Source: Acidobacteriota bacterium
GTDB lineage: Bacteria; Acidobacteriota; Blastocatellia; Pyrinomonadales; Pyrinomonadaceae
Direction of reading: 5' to 3'
DNA length: 64,000 nt
Assembly: GCA_016703965.1 (NCBI GenBank)
Contig: JADJBB010000025.1
Location: 496,001-560,000 of the forward strand
Below are positions 44,862-54,324 of this stretch, in pieces. The position numbers were made by a program, and so were the translations under genes. The notes under the pieces were generated by a model, which saw only the letters and a list, made by a program, of their open reading frames with translations, did no database searches and was not told where the DNA came from. The first letter of the stretch is position 1; every line of letters starts with the position of its first letter.

Positions 44862-45890
44862 TCAGATTGTTTTCGTAACTTTCGACAGCGAACGCGGAGC
44901 ATCAGGATCTAGCCCTTTCGCCTCGGACAACAAAGCCGCAAAGAGCTGGGCCGGCACTATGAATGGGATCGGTGACAGGAATTCCTCGATCTCCGCGGGC
45001 AGAACGAGGCTGTTCGGTGATAGTTTGGCGATCTCCTCATTGTTGGTGATCGACAGGCAATCCGCATTCAATTCGTGGAGTCGTTCGAGAAGTTCAACGC
45101 TGCTCTTTTGCGTTACGCCGCTTGGGCCGAACATTACGACGGGGAATCGGCGCTCGACGATCGCGAGCGGGCCATGAAAAAAGTCAGCCGACGAGAAACG
45201 CTCGGCGACGACGTAACACGTCTCCATCAGCTTTAACGCCATTTCGTACGAGTTGCCATAATTCATTCCCCGTCCCACGACCACGCAATTTTCCATGAAA
45301 ACGTATCGCTGAACGAGATCCTTGATCTTAGGCTGCAGTTCGAGGGCTCGAGACGTGTATTCCGGGATCCGCTCGATCTCAAGCTGATTCTCCGCAAGTG
45401 CATTTGCCAGCATATAGAAATGTAGCATTTGGCCCGTATAGGTCTTTGTCGCCGCCACTGAACGCTCCCGCCCGGCATGGATGAGCAGCGTTTCATCCGC
45501 GATCTTTGCCATGGTGGAATCCGCTTCGTTGGTGATACCGAGCGTGTAAGCACCGGACGCTTTGGCACTTTCGAGGACGATGTTGATGTCGTCTCCCTCG
45601 CCTGATTGCGACACGCCGATAACGAGCGCACGGCTGAGATTCAGCTTGGCGTTGTAGAGCGTGTAGACGGATGGAGCTGAGAGCGAGACGGGAATTCCCG
45701 CCGTGACCTCGATCAGATAACGCCCAAACAGTGAGGCGTTGTCAGAGCTGCCCCGGGCGACGATCACGACGAGGTCGATGTCTTTGTTACGAAGAAAGGT
45801 GCCGAGGCGAGCGTATTTTTCGCGCTCGGCGATCATGGTTTGTTCGAGAGCGGCCGGCTGTTCCGCGATCTCCTGGAGCATTAGCGACAT
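44862..45890 (-). CDS. SIS-domain aminosugar phosphate isomerase/deaminase-like protein
   Basis: 342 residues with two SIS modules, equal to the isomerase half of GlmS. VIVARGSSDNASLFGRYLIE and VIGVSQSGEGDDINIVLES form the first sugar-phosphate site, and GRGMNYGNSYEMALKLMETCYV the second. The ending ...GLDPDAPRSLSKVTKTI matches GlmS and NagB-II. No glutaminase domain is present, so it is likely a glucosamine-6-phosphate deaminase (NagB-II) or a relative. It is the last gene of a minus-strand run, 46 bases after the BrkB gene. Confidence 0.82.
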   Translation of the reverse strand: MSLMLQEIAEQPAALEQTMIAEREKYARLGTFLRNKDIDLVVIVARGSSDNASLFGRYLIEVTAGIPVSLSAPSVYTLYNAKLNLSRALVIGVSQSGEGDDINIVLESAKASGAYTLGITNEADSTMAKIADETLLIHAGRERSVAATKTYTGQMLHFYMLANALAENQLEIERIPEYTSRALELQPKIKDLVQRYVFMENCVVVGRGMNYGNSYEMALKLMETCYVVAERFSSADFFHGPLAIVERRFPVVMFGPSGVTQKSSVELLERLHELNADCLSITNNEEIAKLSPNSLVLPAEIEEFLSPIPFIVPAQLFAALLSEAKGLDPDAPRSLSKVTKTI

Positions 45891-45936
45891 AAACTAGAAT
45901 ATAACACCAGTCGATAGCTGCGTGAAAATTAATAAC

Positions 45937-46830
45937 CTAAGCTGATAGTGTTTCGGCTTCAACTGATTCGTTCTCGGCCTTTTCACGCATTTCGTGAAGC
46001 ACGGCGTTTATCGCCCCACCGATCATCAGAGCAGATGCCGTCAGATAGAGCCATAGCATCATAATTATGACCGCGCCGAGCGAGCCGTAGGCTTTGTTGT
46101 AGGAATTAAAATACCCGAGATACGTGCGGAACCCCGTTGTGAGAATGATCCACACTAAGATCGCGACGACCGAGCCCGGCGTTATCCAAACCCAACGAAA
46201 CCTCTTAAAATCTGGCAGGAGATTGTAAATGATCTCGCACGCGAGCAGCATTATTACCAGTATCGAGATCCATTGGATGCTTACCAAAAGAAATGGCGAA
46301 CTCACCTCAAGGCCAAGTCTCGCAAGGCCATATTGGAACAACTGCCAACCATAAAAAACGATCGCCAGAATCGCGGTTGTAAGAACCGAGACGATGAGCG
46401 TGAAGAGAATCGACTGAGCCTTTGTCTTGAACCAATTGCGGCTGTCTTTGAGTCCGTAGATCTCATTCAAAGCCGTGCGGATAGCATCGACGCCCGCAGA
46501 GGCGGACCAAAGGGTCACGGCAAGGCCGAGCGTGGCTTTTCCGCCGGTGCTATTGACGACGATCTCTTCGACCGTTCGGCTTACCAGGTCAAAGACGGCG
46601 AGCGGCATTATCTGGCGGAGATATGAGAACAGCTCGCCGCGAAGGCCCTCGGACGATTCGATAACTATGCCGAAAAGACTGACGAGGAAATAAAGTAACG
46701 GAAACAGCGCGAATGAAAAATAAAAAGCTACCTGGGCGGCGCGGCTGAAAATATCGGTGTCGAATATCTTCGCATACAGTGCCCAGCCGAATTCCTTGAA
46801 CGGGAACTCTGTAACGTTTAGCATTCGCAT
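45937..46830 (-). CDS. YihY/BrkB-family inner-membrane protein
   Basis: 297 residues from ATG 46830. About six membrane segments. FSFALFPLLYFLVSLFGIV, TLWSASAGVDAIRTALNEIYG and YLGYFNSYNKAYGSLGAVI are family signatures (formerly RNase BN). The function of the family is unknown. It directly follows the LURP-one gene (8 bases). The C-terminal tail is acidic (ENESVEAETLSA). Confidence 0.88.
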   Translation of the reverse strand: MRMLNVTEFPFKEFGWALYAKIFDTDIFSRAAQVAFYFSFALFPLLYFLVSLFGIVIESSEGLRGELFSYLRQIMPLAVFDLVSRTVEEIVVNSTGGKATLGLAVTLWSASAGVDAIRTALNEIYGLKDSRNWFKTKAQSILFTLIVSVLTTAILAIVFYGWQLFQYGLARLGLEVSSPFLLVSIQWISILVIMLLACEIIYNLLPDFKRFRWVWITPGSVVAILVWIILTTGFRTYLGYFNSYNKAYGSLGAVIIMMLWLYLTASALMIGGAINAVLHEMREKAENESVEAETLSA

Positions 46831-46838
46831 GATCAATT

Positions 46839-47426
46839 TTAACCGCGTCCGCGTTCGAGCAATGTCATCGTCAAGACACTCAGGAGAATACGCGTTTCGT
46901 CGTCTGCGGACACCTGACCGAGCAGATCTAGCCCGAAAACTCCCTCGAAAAAGGCGGGCTGTTTGTGCAGCCGGGCGACGGGCGTATTGTCAGGGCGTTC
47001 GACGATGTAGGATGGATTGAAAAAGTATCCGGTAAACATCCCGATAAGCGGCACTTCGCCGAGGACGGCGTCCATTACCTTGATCCAGCCATTCTCCTCG
47101 TGGATCTGCATCACCTGGTTTCCTGAGGCGTCGAATACCTCGTAATTTGCCCGAAATATGGATCGCATCCCTCGTCGCCGTACCGAACCAAGCGATTGGC
47201 CATTAGCCGACGTAAAGTTATATCCGGCAGAGAAATCAAGCAGCCTGTCAGCCTTTATGTTGAACAAAAGCTGAGTCTGACCTTCGTCCGCGAAAACATC
47301 GATGTTCTCCTTTAGCTTGAAAAGCTTTTGTTTTACATAACCCAAAAGGTTGCCATTAGCATCGCGGACGTAGATCTTGCTGCCGATCGCCAGCAGTTTG
47401 AATGACAGTTGTAATGGATAGTTCAT
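46839..47426 (-). CDS. LURP-one-related/scramblase-fold protein
   Basis: 195 residues. A tubby-like beta-barrel protein: LLAIGSKIYVRDANGNLLGYVKQKLF, VFADEGQTQLLFNIKAD, and later YEVFDASGNQVMQI. Family members include plant LURP1 and bacterial YxjI; the role in bacteria is unclear. It overlaps the alr stop by four bases, so it is translationally coupled to alanine racemase. Confidence 0.78.
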   Translation of the reverse strand: MNYPLQLSFKLLAIGSKIYVRDANGNLLGYVKQKLFKLKENIDVFADEGQTQLLFNIKADRLLDFSAGYNFTSANGQSLGSVRRRGMRSIFRANYEVFDASGNQVMQIHEENGWIKVMDAVLGEVPLIGMFTGYFFNPSYIVERPDNTPVARLHKQPAFFEGVFGLDLLGQVSADDETRILLSVLTMTLLERGRG

Positions 47427-48580
47427 AGATTTTCTCCGGCAAATATCCTTGGCACGCGGCCGCTGATGCCGCAGGTGATTTCGTACGATATTGTACCTAA
47501 CTTGCTCGCAATATCCTCAGCTTTTATTTCCAAGGATCCCTGTGAACCGATCACTGTCACCGGATCGCCGACGCTAACCGTTTTCAGGCCGGTGACGTCG
47601 ATAGTTGTCCAGTCCATTGAAACGCGGCCGACAACCGGAGCCATTTCGCTGTTGACGAGCACGGAGCCGAGGTTGGACAGAGACCGCCGGAAGCCGTCGT
47701 GATACCCGATCGGGATCGTTGCGATAACCGAATCACGGTTTGTGGTAAAAGTCCTGCTGTAGCCGATCGATGAGCCGCTGGGAACGTTTTTAACCTGGAG
47801 GACTCGGGTTTCGACAGACATGACGGGCTTTAGCTCAGGTTTGCCGATTCCCGCCGGGAGAACATCGCCGCCGAGTCCGTAAAGTATTCCGCCGAGCCGA
47901 ACGAGATTTGAACGCGACTGCGGATGGGCGACCGCACCCGGGGAATTTGCCAAGTCGATATACTTCGGATCGAATCGGTTGCTACGAAAAATCTCTACTG
48001 CCTGTTGGAATCGAGAGAGCTGGCCCGCCGTAAACTCATTTTGAGCAAGGTCGTCAGCCGCCGCAAAATGCGTCATCATGCCGGTTACGTTCAGATTTGT
48101 GAGCGTTTTCAGCTGATTCGCCAGGTTCTGGGCGTCATCAGCTATGAATCCGACGCGTCCCATTCCCGTATCGATCTTAAGATGGACATCGAGGACGATC
48201 TGCTTCCGTTTTGCAGCCTCATCAAGGCTTTTGGCTTGTTCTATCGTGAACACAGCGGGTGTAAGGTCGTTTGCGATCACATCTTCGTGACCGCTCCAGA
48301 TCCCACCAAGGATCAGGATCGGTCGCCGGATACCGGCATGGCGAAGCTCAAGCCCTTCTTCGACCGAGGCGACAGCAAACCAATTGACGCCCTCCGCTTC
48401 GAGCCTTTTTGCACATTGGATGGCACCGTGGCCGTAGGCGTTCGCCTTGACGACCGCCATATACTCAATGTCGCTGCCGATGAATGCCTTTGACGAGCGG
48501 AAATTGAACGCGAGAGCATCAAGATCGATGGTTGCCCACGTTGGCCGCAGCGGTAGCGGTTTTGGAGTTTGATTAGACAT
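47423..48580 (-). CDS. alr: Alanine racemase
   Basis: Converts L-Ala to D-Ala for peptidoglycan. 385 residues. PLP lysine is Lys45 in VVKANAYGHGA. The catalytic Tyr is in GSSIGYSRTF. KIDTGMGRVGF, MTHFAAAD and VSMDWTTIDVT are conserved. Upstream by 18 bases is the acyl-CoA carboxyltransferase gene. D-Ala supply fits the cell-wall genes at 52-57 kb. Confidence 0.94.
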   Translation of the reverse strand: MSNQTPKPLPLRPTWATIDLDALAFNFRSSKAFIGSDIEYMAVVKANAYGHGAIQCAKRLEAEGVNWFAVASVEEGLELRHAGIRRPILILGGIWSGHEDVIANDLTPAVFTIEQAKSLDEAAKRKQIVLDVHLKIDTGMGRVGFIADDAQNLANQLKTLTNLNVTGMMTHFAAADDLAQNEFTAGQLSRFQQAVEIFRSNRFDPKYIDLANSPGAVAHPQSRSNLVRLGGILYGLGGDVLPAGIGKPELKPVMSVETRVLQVKNVPSGSSIGYSRTFTTNRDSVIATIPIGYHDGFRRSLSNLGSVLVNSEMAPVVGRVSMDWTTIDVTGLKTVSVGDPVTVIGSQGSLEIKAEDIASKLGTISYEITCGISGRVPRIFAGENL

Positions 48581-48598
48581 CGGATAAGAAACCCGCGG

Positions 48599-50155
48599 TT
48601 AAAGCGGGATATTTCCATGCTTCTTGCGCGGATTGGTATCCCGTTTATTTTGAAGAAGTGACAGGGCACGGATCAGCTTTGGACGCGTGAACTTCGGCTC
48701 GATCACCTCGTCAATGTAACCGCGTTCGGCAGCGACGTATGGGTTGGCGAATTTGTCCTGAAAATCGGCGACTTTGGAGAGACGATAGTCTTCATCGCGC
48801 TCGGCGATCTCGCGTTTGAAAAGAACGCCGACCGCGCCCTCGGATCCCATTACAGCGATCTCCGCGGTTGGATACGCAAAATTGATGTCGGTGCGAATGT
48901 GCTTCGAAGCCATGACACAATAGGCTCCGCCGTAGGCTTTTCGGGTGATCACAGTGATCTTCGGCACCGTCGCTTCCGCAAATGCGTAAAGAAGCTTGGC
49001 TCCGTGGCGAATGATGCCCTGATGTTCCTGATTAACGCCGGGGAGAAAGCCGGGAACGTCTTCGAAAGTGATGAGCGGGATGTTGAAACAATCGCAAAAA
49101 CGTACAAAACGAGCCGCTTTTACCGACGCGTCGATGTCGAGAACGCCTGCTAAATACGCAGGCTGATTTGCAACGATCCCGACCGAGTACCCGCCGAGGC
49201 GTGCAAATCCGATGACTATATTAGGAGCAAAGGCTTCCTGAACCTCGAAAAAATAGCCGTCATCGACGACATTGTTTACGATGTCACGAATATCATAGGG
49301 CTGAGTCGCTGCCTCGGGAACCATTGTGTTTAGCTTCTCATCCGCCCGGTCCGACGGGTCGCTGGTCGCGACGAATGGCGGATTTTCCATGTTGTTTGAC
49401 GGCATGAACGAGAGCAGTTCGCGGGTGATACGCAGAGCGTGTTCGTCGGAATCGGCGGCAAAATGTGCGACACCCGATTTGGAATTGTGCGTCATCGCCC
49501 CGCCGAGTTCGTCTTTGGTCACGTCCTCATGCGTAACGGTTTTGATCACGTCGGGGCCGGTGATGAACATGTAGGACGAATCCTTGACCATCACGTTAAA
49601 GTCGGTGATCGCGGGCGAATATACCGCTCCACCGGCACACGGGCCGAGGATGCAGCTGATCTGCGGAACGACGCCGCTGGAAAGCACATTTCGTAGGAAA
49701 ATGTCGGCATAGCCACCAAGCGAGACGACGCCTTCCTGAATTCTCGCTCCGCCGGAATCATTGAGGCCGATCACAGGAGCTCCGGTTTTCATGGCCATGT
49801 CCATGACCTTGCAGATCTTCTGAGCATGCGTTTCGGAGAGAGAACCGCCGAATACTGTGAAATCCTGAGCAAAAACAAAAACCTCGCGTCCGTCGACGAG
49901 TCCGTGGCCAGTGATGACGCCGTCACCGGGAAATTTTTGATTTTCAAGGCCAAAATCTGTAGACCGGTGGACGACAAATTTGTCGAATTCCTCAAAACTT
50001 CCTTCGTCGAGGAAAAACTCGACGCGTTCGCGGGCGGTCATCTTGCCGGCTGCCTTTTGTTTTTCAAGCCGTGCACGGCCTCCGCCTTCTTCGGCGATCT
50101 GCGACCTTTCTTTGAGTAGATCGATCTTGCTTTTGGTTCTGGATTCGGGCTGCAT
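48599..50155 (-). CDS. Acyl-CoA (propionyl-CoA) carboxylase beta subunit
   Basis: Carboxyltransferase that moves CO2 from carboxybiotin to acyl-CoA. 518 residues from ATG 50155 (MQPESRTKSK). The crotonase-fold halves show GGARIQEGVVSLGGYA, GPCAGGAVYSPAITDF, SGVAHFAADSDEHA, GFLPGVNQEHQGIIRHGAKLLYA and KAYGGAYCVMASKH. The ending RPKLIRALSLLQNKRDTNPRKKHGNIPL is that of PCCB/MMDA-like proteins. The biotin-carboxylase partner is not in the window. Confidence 0.93.
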   Translation of the reverse strand: MQPESRTKSKIDLLKERSQIAEEGGGRARLEKQKAAGKMTARERVEFFLDEGSFEEFDKFVVHRSTDFGLENQKFPGDGVITGHGLVDGREVFVFAQDFTVFGGSLSETHAQKICKVMDMAMKTGAPVIGLNDSGGARIQEGVVSLGGYADIFLRNVLSSGVVPQISCILGPCAGGAVYSPAITDFNVMVKDSSYMFITGPDVIKTVTHEDVTKDELGGAMTHNSKSGVAHFAADSDEHALRITRELLSFMPSNNMENPPFVATSDPSDRADEKLNTMVPEAATQPYDIRDIVNNVVDDGYFFEVQEAFAPNIVIGFARLGGYSVGIVANQPAYLAGVLDIDASVKAARFVRFCDCFNIPLITFEDVPGFLPGVNQEHQGIIRHGAKLLYAFAEATVPKITVITRKAYGGAYCVMASKHIRTDINFAYPTAEIAVMGSEGAVGVLFKREIAERDEDYRLSKVADFQDKFANPYVAAERGYIDEVIEPKFTRPKLIRALSLLQNKRDTNPRKKHGNIPL

Positions 50156-50222
50156 ATCGAATAAGTTTAGCGATTTTATGCGTCTTTTCAAAACCTGTTA
50201 ATAAATGATTAAATTGAGGCAG

Positions 50223-51020
50223 ATGAATGAGTTCGATAAGATAACGAGCCGCGACAACGGTCGGTTGGTCAACCTCCGAAAGGTACGCCACGGTAAAGAC
50301 GCGGCGAGCATTTTTATCGAAGGTCGCCGATTGACCGAGGAAGCATTACGCTCACCGCTGGTTCTAGATGAATGTTTTGTTTCCGACGCTTTTGACGGAG
50401 AAGATCTGGTGAATGCGGTCAACGCTCGCGGGGCGACGGTTTATTTCGTCGCAGATCGGTTGTTTGCATCGATATCTGACACAAAAACGCCGCAGGGAAT
50501 TTTAGTAACTGCAAAGCGGCCGAAGTCTGGGAATAATCTTATCGAAGATAACCTCGCATCAGCCGGGTTGCCGCTGGTTTTGTTTTTGAAGGAAATCAAT
50601 AACCCATCCAATCTCGGAGCTGTACTACGAACCGCCGAAGCTGCCGATATCGCAGGGGTGGCCGTCTCGACGAATTCGACCGATGCTTTCTCCTCCAAAT
50701 CGATCAGGGCATCGATGGGGGCGGTTTTTCGGCTCCCAGTCTGGGAGAATGTCGGCTTCGAAGAGATAACTAAGTGGGCGAAAGCAAATGATCTGTCGAC
50801 GATTGCGAGCGACATTTCGGCCTCAGTTAGGTACACGGAGATCGATTGGACGAAACCGCGCCTTATGATAGTTGGCTCCGAAGCACATGGACTAAATGTT
50901 AGCGAGTTGGCGGGAGTAGATGAAAAAATAGTTATTCAAATGGAAAATGGCGTCGAGAGCCTTAATCTCGCCGTTGCGACTGGCATTATCCTGTTTGAGG
51001 CTAAACGCCAGAATGGCTAG
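50223..51020 (+). CDS. TrmH-family RNA 2'-O-methyltransferase (SpoU class)
   Basis: 265 residues from ATG 50223. GAGG lies 3 bases upstream; ATG 50205 is a less likely start. N-terminal substrate-binding domain FIEGRRLTEEAL. SPOUT knot motifs: LPLVLFLKEINNPSNLGAVLRTAEAADIAG (in parts), LMIVGSEAHGLN and MENGVESLNLAVATGIILFE, with the conserved N, R, E and N/S residues of motifs 1-3. It probably methylates rRNA or tRNA ribose. Divergent from the carboxylase gene; its stop overlaps the PP2C gene's stop. Confidence 0.92.
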   Translation: MNEFDKITSRDNGRLVNLRKVRHGKDAASIFIEGRRLTEEALRSPLVLDECFVSDAFDGEDLVNAVNARGATVYFVADRLFASISDTKTPQGILVTAKRPKSGNNLIEDNLASAGLPLVLFLKEINNPSNLGAVLRTAEAADIAGVAVSTNSTDAFSSKSIRASMGAVFRLPVWENVGFEEITKWAKANDLSTIASDISASVRYTEIDWTKPRLMIVGSEAHGLNVSELAGVDEKIVIQMENGVESLNLAVATGIILFEAKRQNG

Positions 51021-52609
51021 CGATTCGTATTAGTATTTGCCGCACTTGAGTTGAGCTTTGCGTTGGCTTCGATCTCCTGTTTCAGGCGAACCTGCAGCGT
51101 CGGATCGTTGGTTATTGCCAGAGCAAGAGCTATATCAGCATTCAAGACCTTTGCGTTCGCCGGTTCTGCTTTTGAGAGTTGCTTTTGAGCCTCGATCAGA
51201 GCGAGTCTTGCTTTAGGGAAGTCACCTAACAATAGATGAGCTCGACCGATAAGGTAGTAATCCTCGGCATCGTCCGCCGGTGGGATTTCCTTGACGTAGG
51301 CGGCAGGATCGGCATCGACATTCCGGCGTAATTTCTCAAAGGAACTGAAAGCGATATCGTCTGTCTTCATGACAGACAATTTCTGATCCGGAACGTCTGA
51401 TGTCTTTGGAACTAAAGCGAAATGGTAGACGCCAAGCCCGATCAAGCTGCCAAGAACGAGCATCGCAAATCCGCCGGCGACCTTTGCCATCGATCCGCTG
51501 CCCGGTTCTTCGTTAGTCGCGGCCGCATCGCCGCCGAACATTGAAAACGACTCGTCTTTCGCCGGAGCCTGCTCGACTGCAGGCTCGCCAAGAGCTTTCT
51601 CTATCAAAGGAGCCCCTAATGATGATTCCGTCTGAGGAAGATTGTTTAGCTCGGGCAAATTATCCGCAGGCTCGGCCGGGAACTTGAGTGTCTCGGCATT
51701 AGGAATAGCCAAATCACTGGTTTCCAGTTCCAAGAGTTCTTCTTCTTCCGGAAATGACGGCAGTTCTTCAGACGAGGATCTTGCTGTCGCAACGGTTGGT
51801 TCCTCGATCTCAACGAGTGTCTCAAGGGCGGTAGGAAGATCTTGCGGCTGGGGTTCCGAGATGTTAGCGGTCGATACCTTAACGACGACGGCTGTTAGAT
51901 TATCTTCTGCTCCGCGTTCGTAACAGAGTCCTTTCAGATATTCACAGATCTCATTCGGCGATCCGCCAAAGGTTAGGACACCTTTGATCTCCTGGTCGTT
52001 GACATGTCGTGTGATCCCGTCGGAGCATAGCAGAAAAGCCGTTCCCGGTTCGATCATGATCGTCTTGAGTTCGATATCGACGTTCGATTCGGCACCAAGA
52101 GCTCGGCTAATGATGTTGCGGCTCGGATGATTCTCGGCCTGCTCAGCCGTCATGCGACCGGCACGAACCTCTTCTGCGACCATGGAATGATCCGCTGTTT
52201 CCGCAAATAGATTTCCATCGCGATCGACTCTATAGAGCCGGGAATCGCCGACATGGCCGATGGTGGCGATGCTGCCCGAGATATGGAGAGCAACGATCGT
52301 GGTTGCCATGTTCGAGAGTTGGGGCAACTCATGGGCCATCTGGTGGATGGCCGTATTCGCCTGGCGAATTGCCTCCCGCATTACGGATTCGGCATCGTCA
52401 CCATCATGGCGGTTTGTGAATGCTTCACCTATAATTTCCACCGCCATTTGTGACGCAACTTCACCTGCCTGAGCACCGCCGACTCCGTCAGCAACTGCGT
52501 AGATACCACACTTGACCATTTCGAGGTACGAATCCTCATTCTGCGGCCGCTTTTCGCTCAGTCCACGGTCGCTGATCGCTCCGGATGTGATTTTGAAGTT
52601 GGTTTCCAT
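51017..52609 (-). CDS. PP2C-family Ser/Thr phosphatase with membrane anchor
   Basis: 530 residues. PP2C domain about 1-240: GLSEKRPQNEDSY, GIYAVADGVGGAQAGEVAS (metal-binding Asp), IGHVGDSRLYR, LCSDGITRHVND and GAEDNLTAVVVKV. An acidic, Glu-rich linker (250-370), one membrane segment (about 378-400) and a TPR-like extracytoplasmic tail (NVDADPAAYVKEIPPADDAEDYY...) follow. It is the last gene of a cell-wall operon behind rodA, pbp and fhaA, matching PstP in position. Confidence 0.88.
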   Translation of the reverse strand: METNFKITSGAISDRGLSEKRPQNEDSYLEMVKCGIYAVADGVGGAQAGEVASQMAVEIIGEAFTNRHDGDDAESVMREAIRQANTAIHQMAHELPQLSNMATTIVALHISGSIATIGHVGDSRLYRVDRDGNLFAETADHSMVAEEVRAGRMTAEQAENHPSRNIISRALGAESNVDIELKTIMIEPGTAFLLCSDGITRHVNDQEIKGVLTFGGSPNEICEYLKGLCYERGAEDNLTAVVVKVSTANISEPQPQDLPTALETLVEIEEPTVATARSSSEELPSFPEEEELLELETSDLAIPNAETLKFPAEPADNLPELNNLPQTESSLGAPLIEKALGEPAVEQAPAKDESFSMFGGDAAATNEEPGSGSMAKVAGGFAMLVLGSLIGLGVYHFALVPKTSDVPDQKLSVMKTDDIAFSSFEKLRRNVDADPAAYVKEIPPADDAEDYYLIGRAHLLLGDFPKARLALIEAQKQLSKAEPANAKVLNADIALALAITNDPTLQVRLKQEIEANAKLNSSAANTNTNR

Positions 52610-52635
52610 GCTGAATGTGCAGTTAGCTCGAACAA

Positions 52636-54312
52636 TTACTCTGATTCGGCTTGAAATTCGTCCCTACGTCGATCAACGCTCGCTCGATGAGAAAATGCCA
52701 AGAGCATGCCGAGCATCGTGAAGCTGGTGATAAGGCTAAAACCGCCGTGGCTGACAAATGGAAGCGTGATACCGGTCATTGGCAATGCTCGCGTGATGCC
52801 GCCAATATTTACGAGTGCCTGAAATCCGATAAATGCAGCGAGCCCGATAGAGCAGAGTTTGCTGAACATATCACGCGAATCGCGTGCGGTTCGGACCCCG
52901 GCACCAACGAAAACGATCAGGGCAAAGGTTACCAACAAACCTCCAAAAAGTCCAAGTTCTTCGGCCAATGCGGCGAAGATGTAATCGGAATCCGCGACCG
53001 GGATCAGCTCAGGATATCCGAGCCCCAGCCCCCTTCCTGTCGTACCACCGGATGCCAATCCAAAAGTCGCCTGAGCCGGTTGAAACGCGAGCACATCAAA
53101 CCACGCATCGATGTTGATCGTCCTCTGCAGATCCGGATCTTCGGCGAGTATTTGCGGCAGATTTGGGTCTTTCTCGACTAGTTTATTGTAATAGTCCTCA
53201 TAATCTTCTTTCCACCAGGATGTTTCAGGCGTCGGCGGATCAAAGCCATCGAGCCAGAGATGGAACCGCTGCTGGATGCGGTCGGGGAGTATCTTCTTTA
53301 CCGGAGCAGCGAGCGTTGGCAGCAGCGGTATTTTCTCCTGCGTTTTCTCGGGTAAGGCTCCGACGACGAGAACAGATACCAGAAGCAAAACACTGCCAAC
53401 CATCACAAATCTCTGCGGGAGACGCCGGATCGCAATAAGGTAAAGCGTCGCGTAAACCGCACTAAAAACCATCATCTGCCCGAAATCCTTCAGTACGAAG
53501 AACGGCAGAAAAGGCAAAACGGCCATGAAAACCAACGGCAGAGCATCCTTGGCACGTGGAATGCCCCAATAAGTTCGGGCTAGATTCTTGTACAGCACCG
53601 CCAAGATAGCGGCAAAGCCGACTAAGAAGGGGATCTTGGCCAACTCCCACGGAGTCAGATTGCCGCCAAATTTGCCTGCCCGCGACCAGATAGCCGCAAC
53701 AAAGAGCGGCCCCAGCGTAAGCAATACTATTGCAAAGCCGTTCGCCTGCAATATCTTAAGAAATCTATCGTCCCGCAGAAATATGAACGCCCCGATCAAT
53801 CCCAGGATTCCGAGGAGTGGATTGATAGTGCGGCCGGAAAGATAGACTCCGGCGTACGTTTCGGGCGCTGGCGTTGGTTTTTCTGCTTCGAGATCAACCG
53901 GCGATGGCGGCGTTGGCGGCAATCCCATTATCTGCTTTTTCTCGGCTGAATAATTCTCCTGAATGTAATGCATCTGGAGAACCTTGATCTTTTGCTGTCG
54001 AGCCTCGGCTTTGTCTTTACGCGAGGTGTATTCGGGATCGCTGAAAAGTCGATACTGGACTGTCAGTCCGATCGAAAAAAGCAGCACGGCGGATGTGTAC
54101 AGGGTCCAATTACCTTCAAACTTAATAAATCGCTTTAAGAAAATAGGCAGAACTGCAAGAAATAAAAGAAGAAAGATATTGCGTTGAGCTGTGATCGTAG
54201 ACGTCTCGTAGCCGCGGATCAATGCCCCATAATAAATAGAGTAATGGCCAATAGCGGTCACCAGGGCGATCAGAGCAAGAATGAAAAAATGTGATGATGT
54301 TCTGTTTTTCAC
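52636..54312 (-). CDS. FtsW/RodA/SpoVE-family peptidoglycan glycosyltransferase
   Basis: 558 residues with ten or more membrane segments. SEDS signatures: LFVAAIWSRAGKFGGNLTPWELAKIPFLVGFA, FFVLKDFGQMMVFSAVY, YPELIPVADSDYIFAALAEELG and ITRALPMTGITLPFVSHGGFSL. SEDS proteins polymerise glycan strands with a class B PBP partner, here encoded 12 bases upstream. It is longer than typical RodA (about 370-420) because of an N-terminal extension and a large loop (PPTPPSPVDLEAEKPTPAPE, about 135-155). The loop after residue 355 (KEDYEDYYNKLVEKDPNLPQ) lies outside the membrane. Confidence 0.9.
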   Translation of the reverse strand: MKNRTSSHFFILALIALVTAIGHYSIYYGALIRGYETSTITAQRNIFLLLFLAVLPIFLKRFIKFEGNWTLYTSAVLLFSIGLTVQYRLFSDPEYTSRKDKAEARQQKIKVLQMHYIQENYSAEKKQIMGLPPTPPSPVDLEAEKPTPAPETYAGVYLSGRTINPLLGILGLIGAFIFLRDDRFLKILQANGFAIVLLTLGPLFVAAIWSRAGKFGGNLTPWELAKIPFLVGFAAILAVLYKNLARTYWGIPRAKDALPLVFMAVLPFLPFFVLKDFGQMMVFSAVYATLYLIAIRRLPQRFVMVGSVLLLVSVLVVGALPEKTQEKIPLLPTLAAPVKKILPDRIQQRFHLWLDGFDPPTPETSWWKEDYEDYYNKLVEKDPNLPQILAEDPDLQRTINIDAWFDVLAFQPAQATFGLASGGTTGRGLGLGYPELIPVADSDYIFAALAEELGLFGGLLVTFALIVFVGAGVRTARDSRDMFSKLCSIGLAAFIGFQALVNIGGITRALPMTGITLPFVSHGGFSLITSFTMLGMLLAFSHRASVDRRRDEFQAESE

Positions 54313-54324
54313 TTATAGAGCCGA

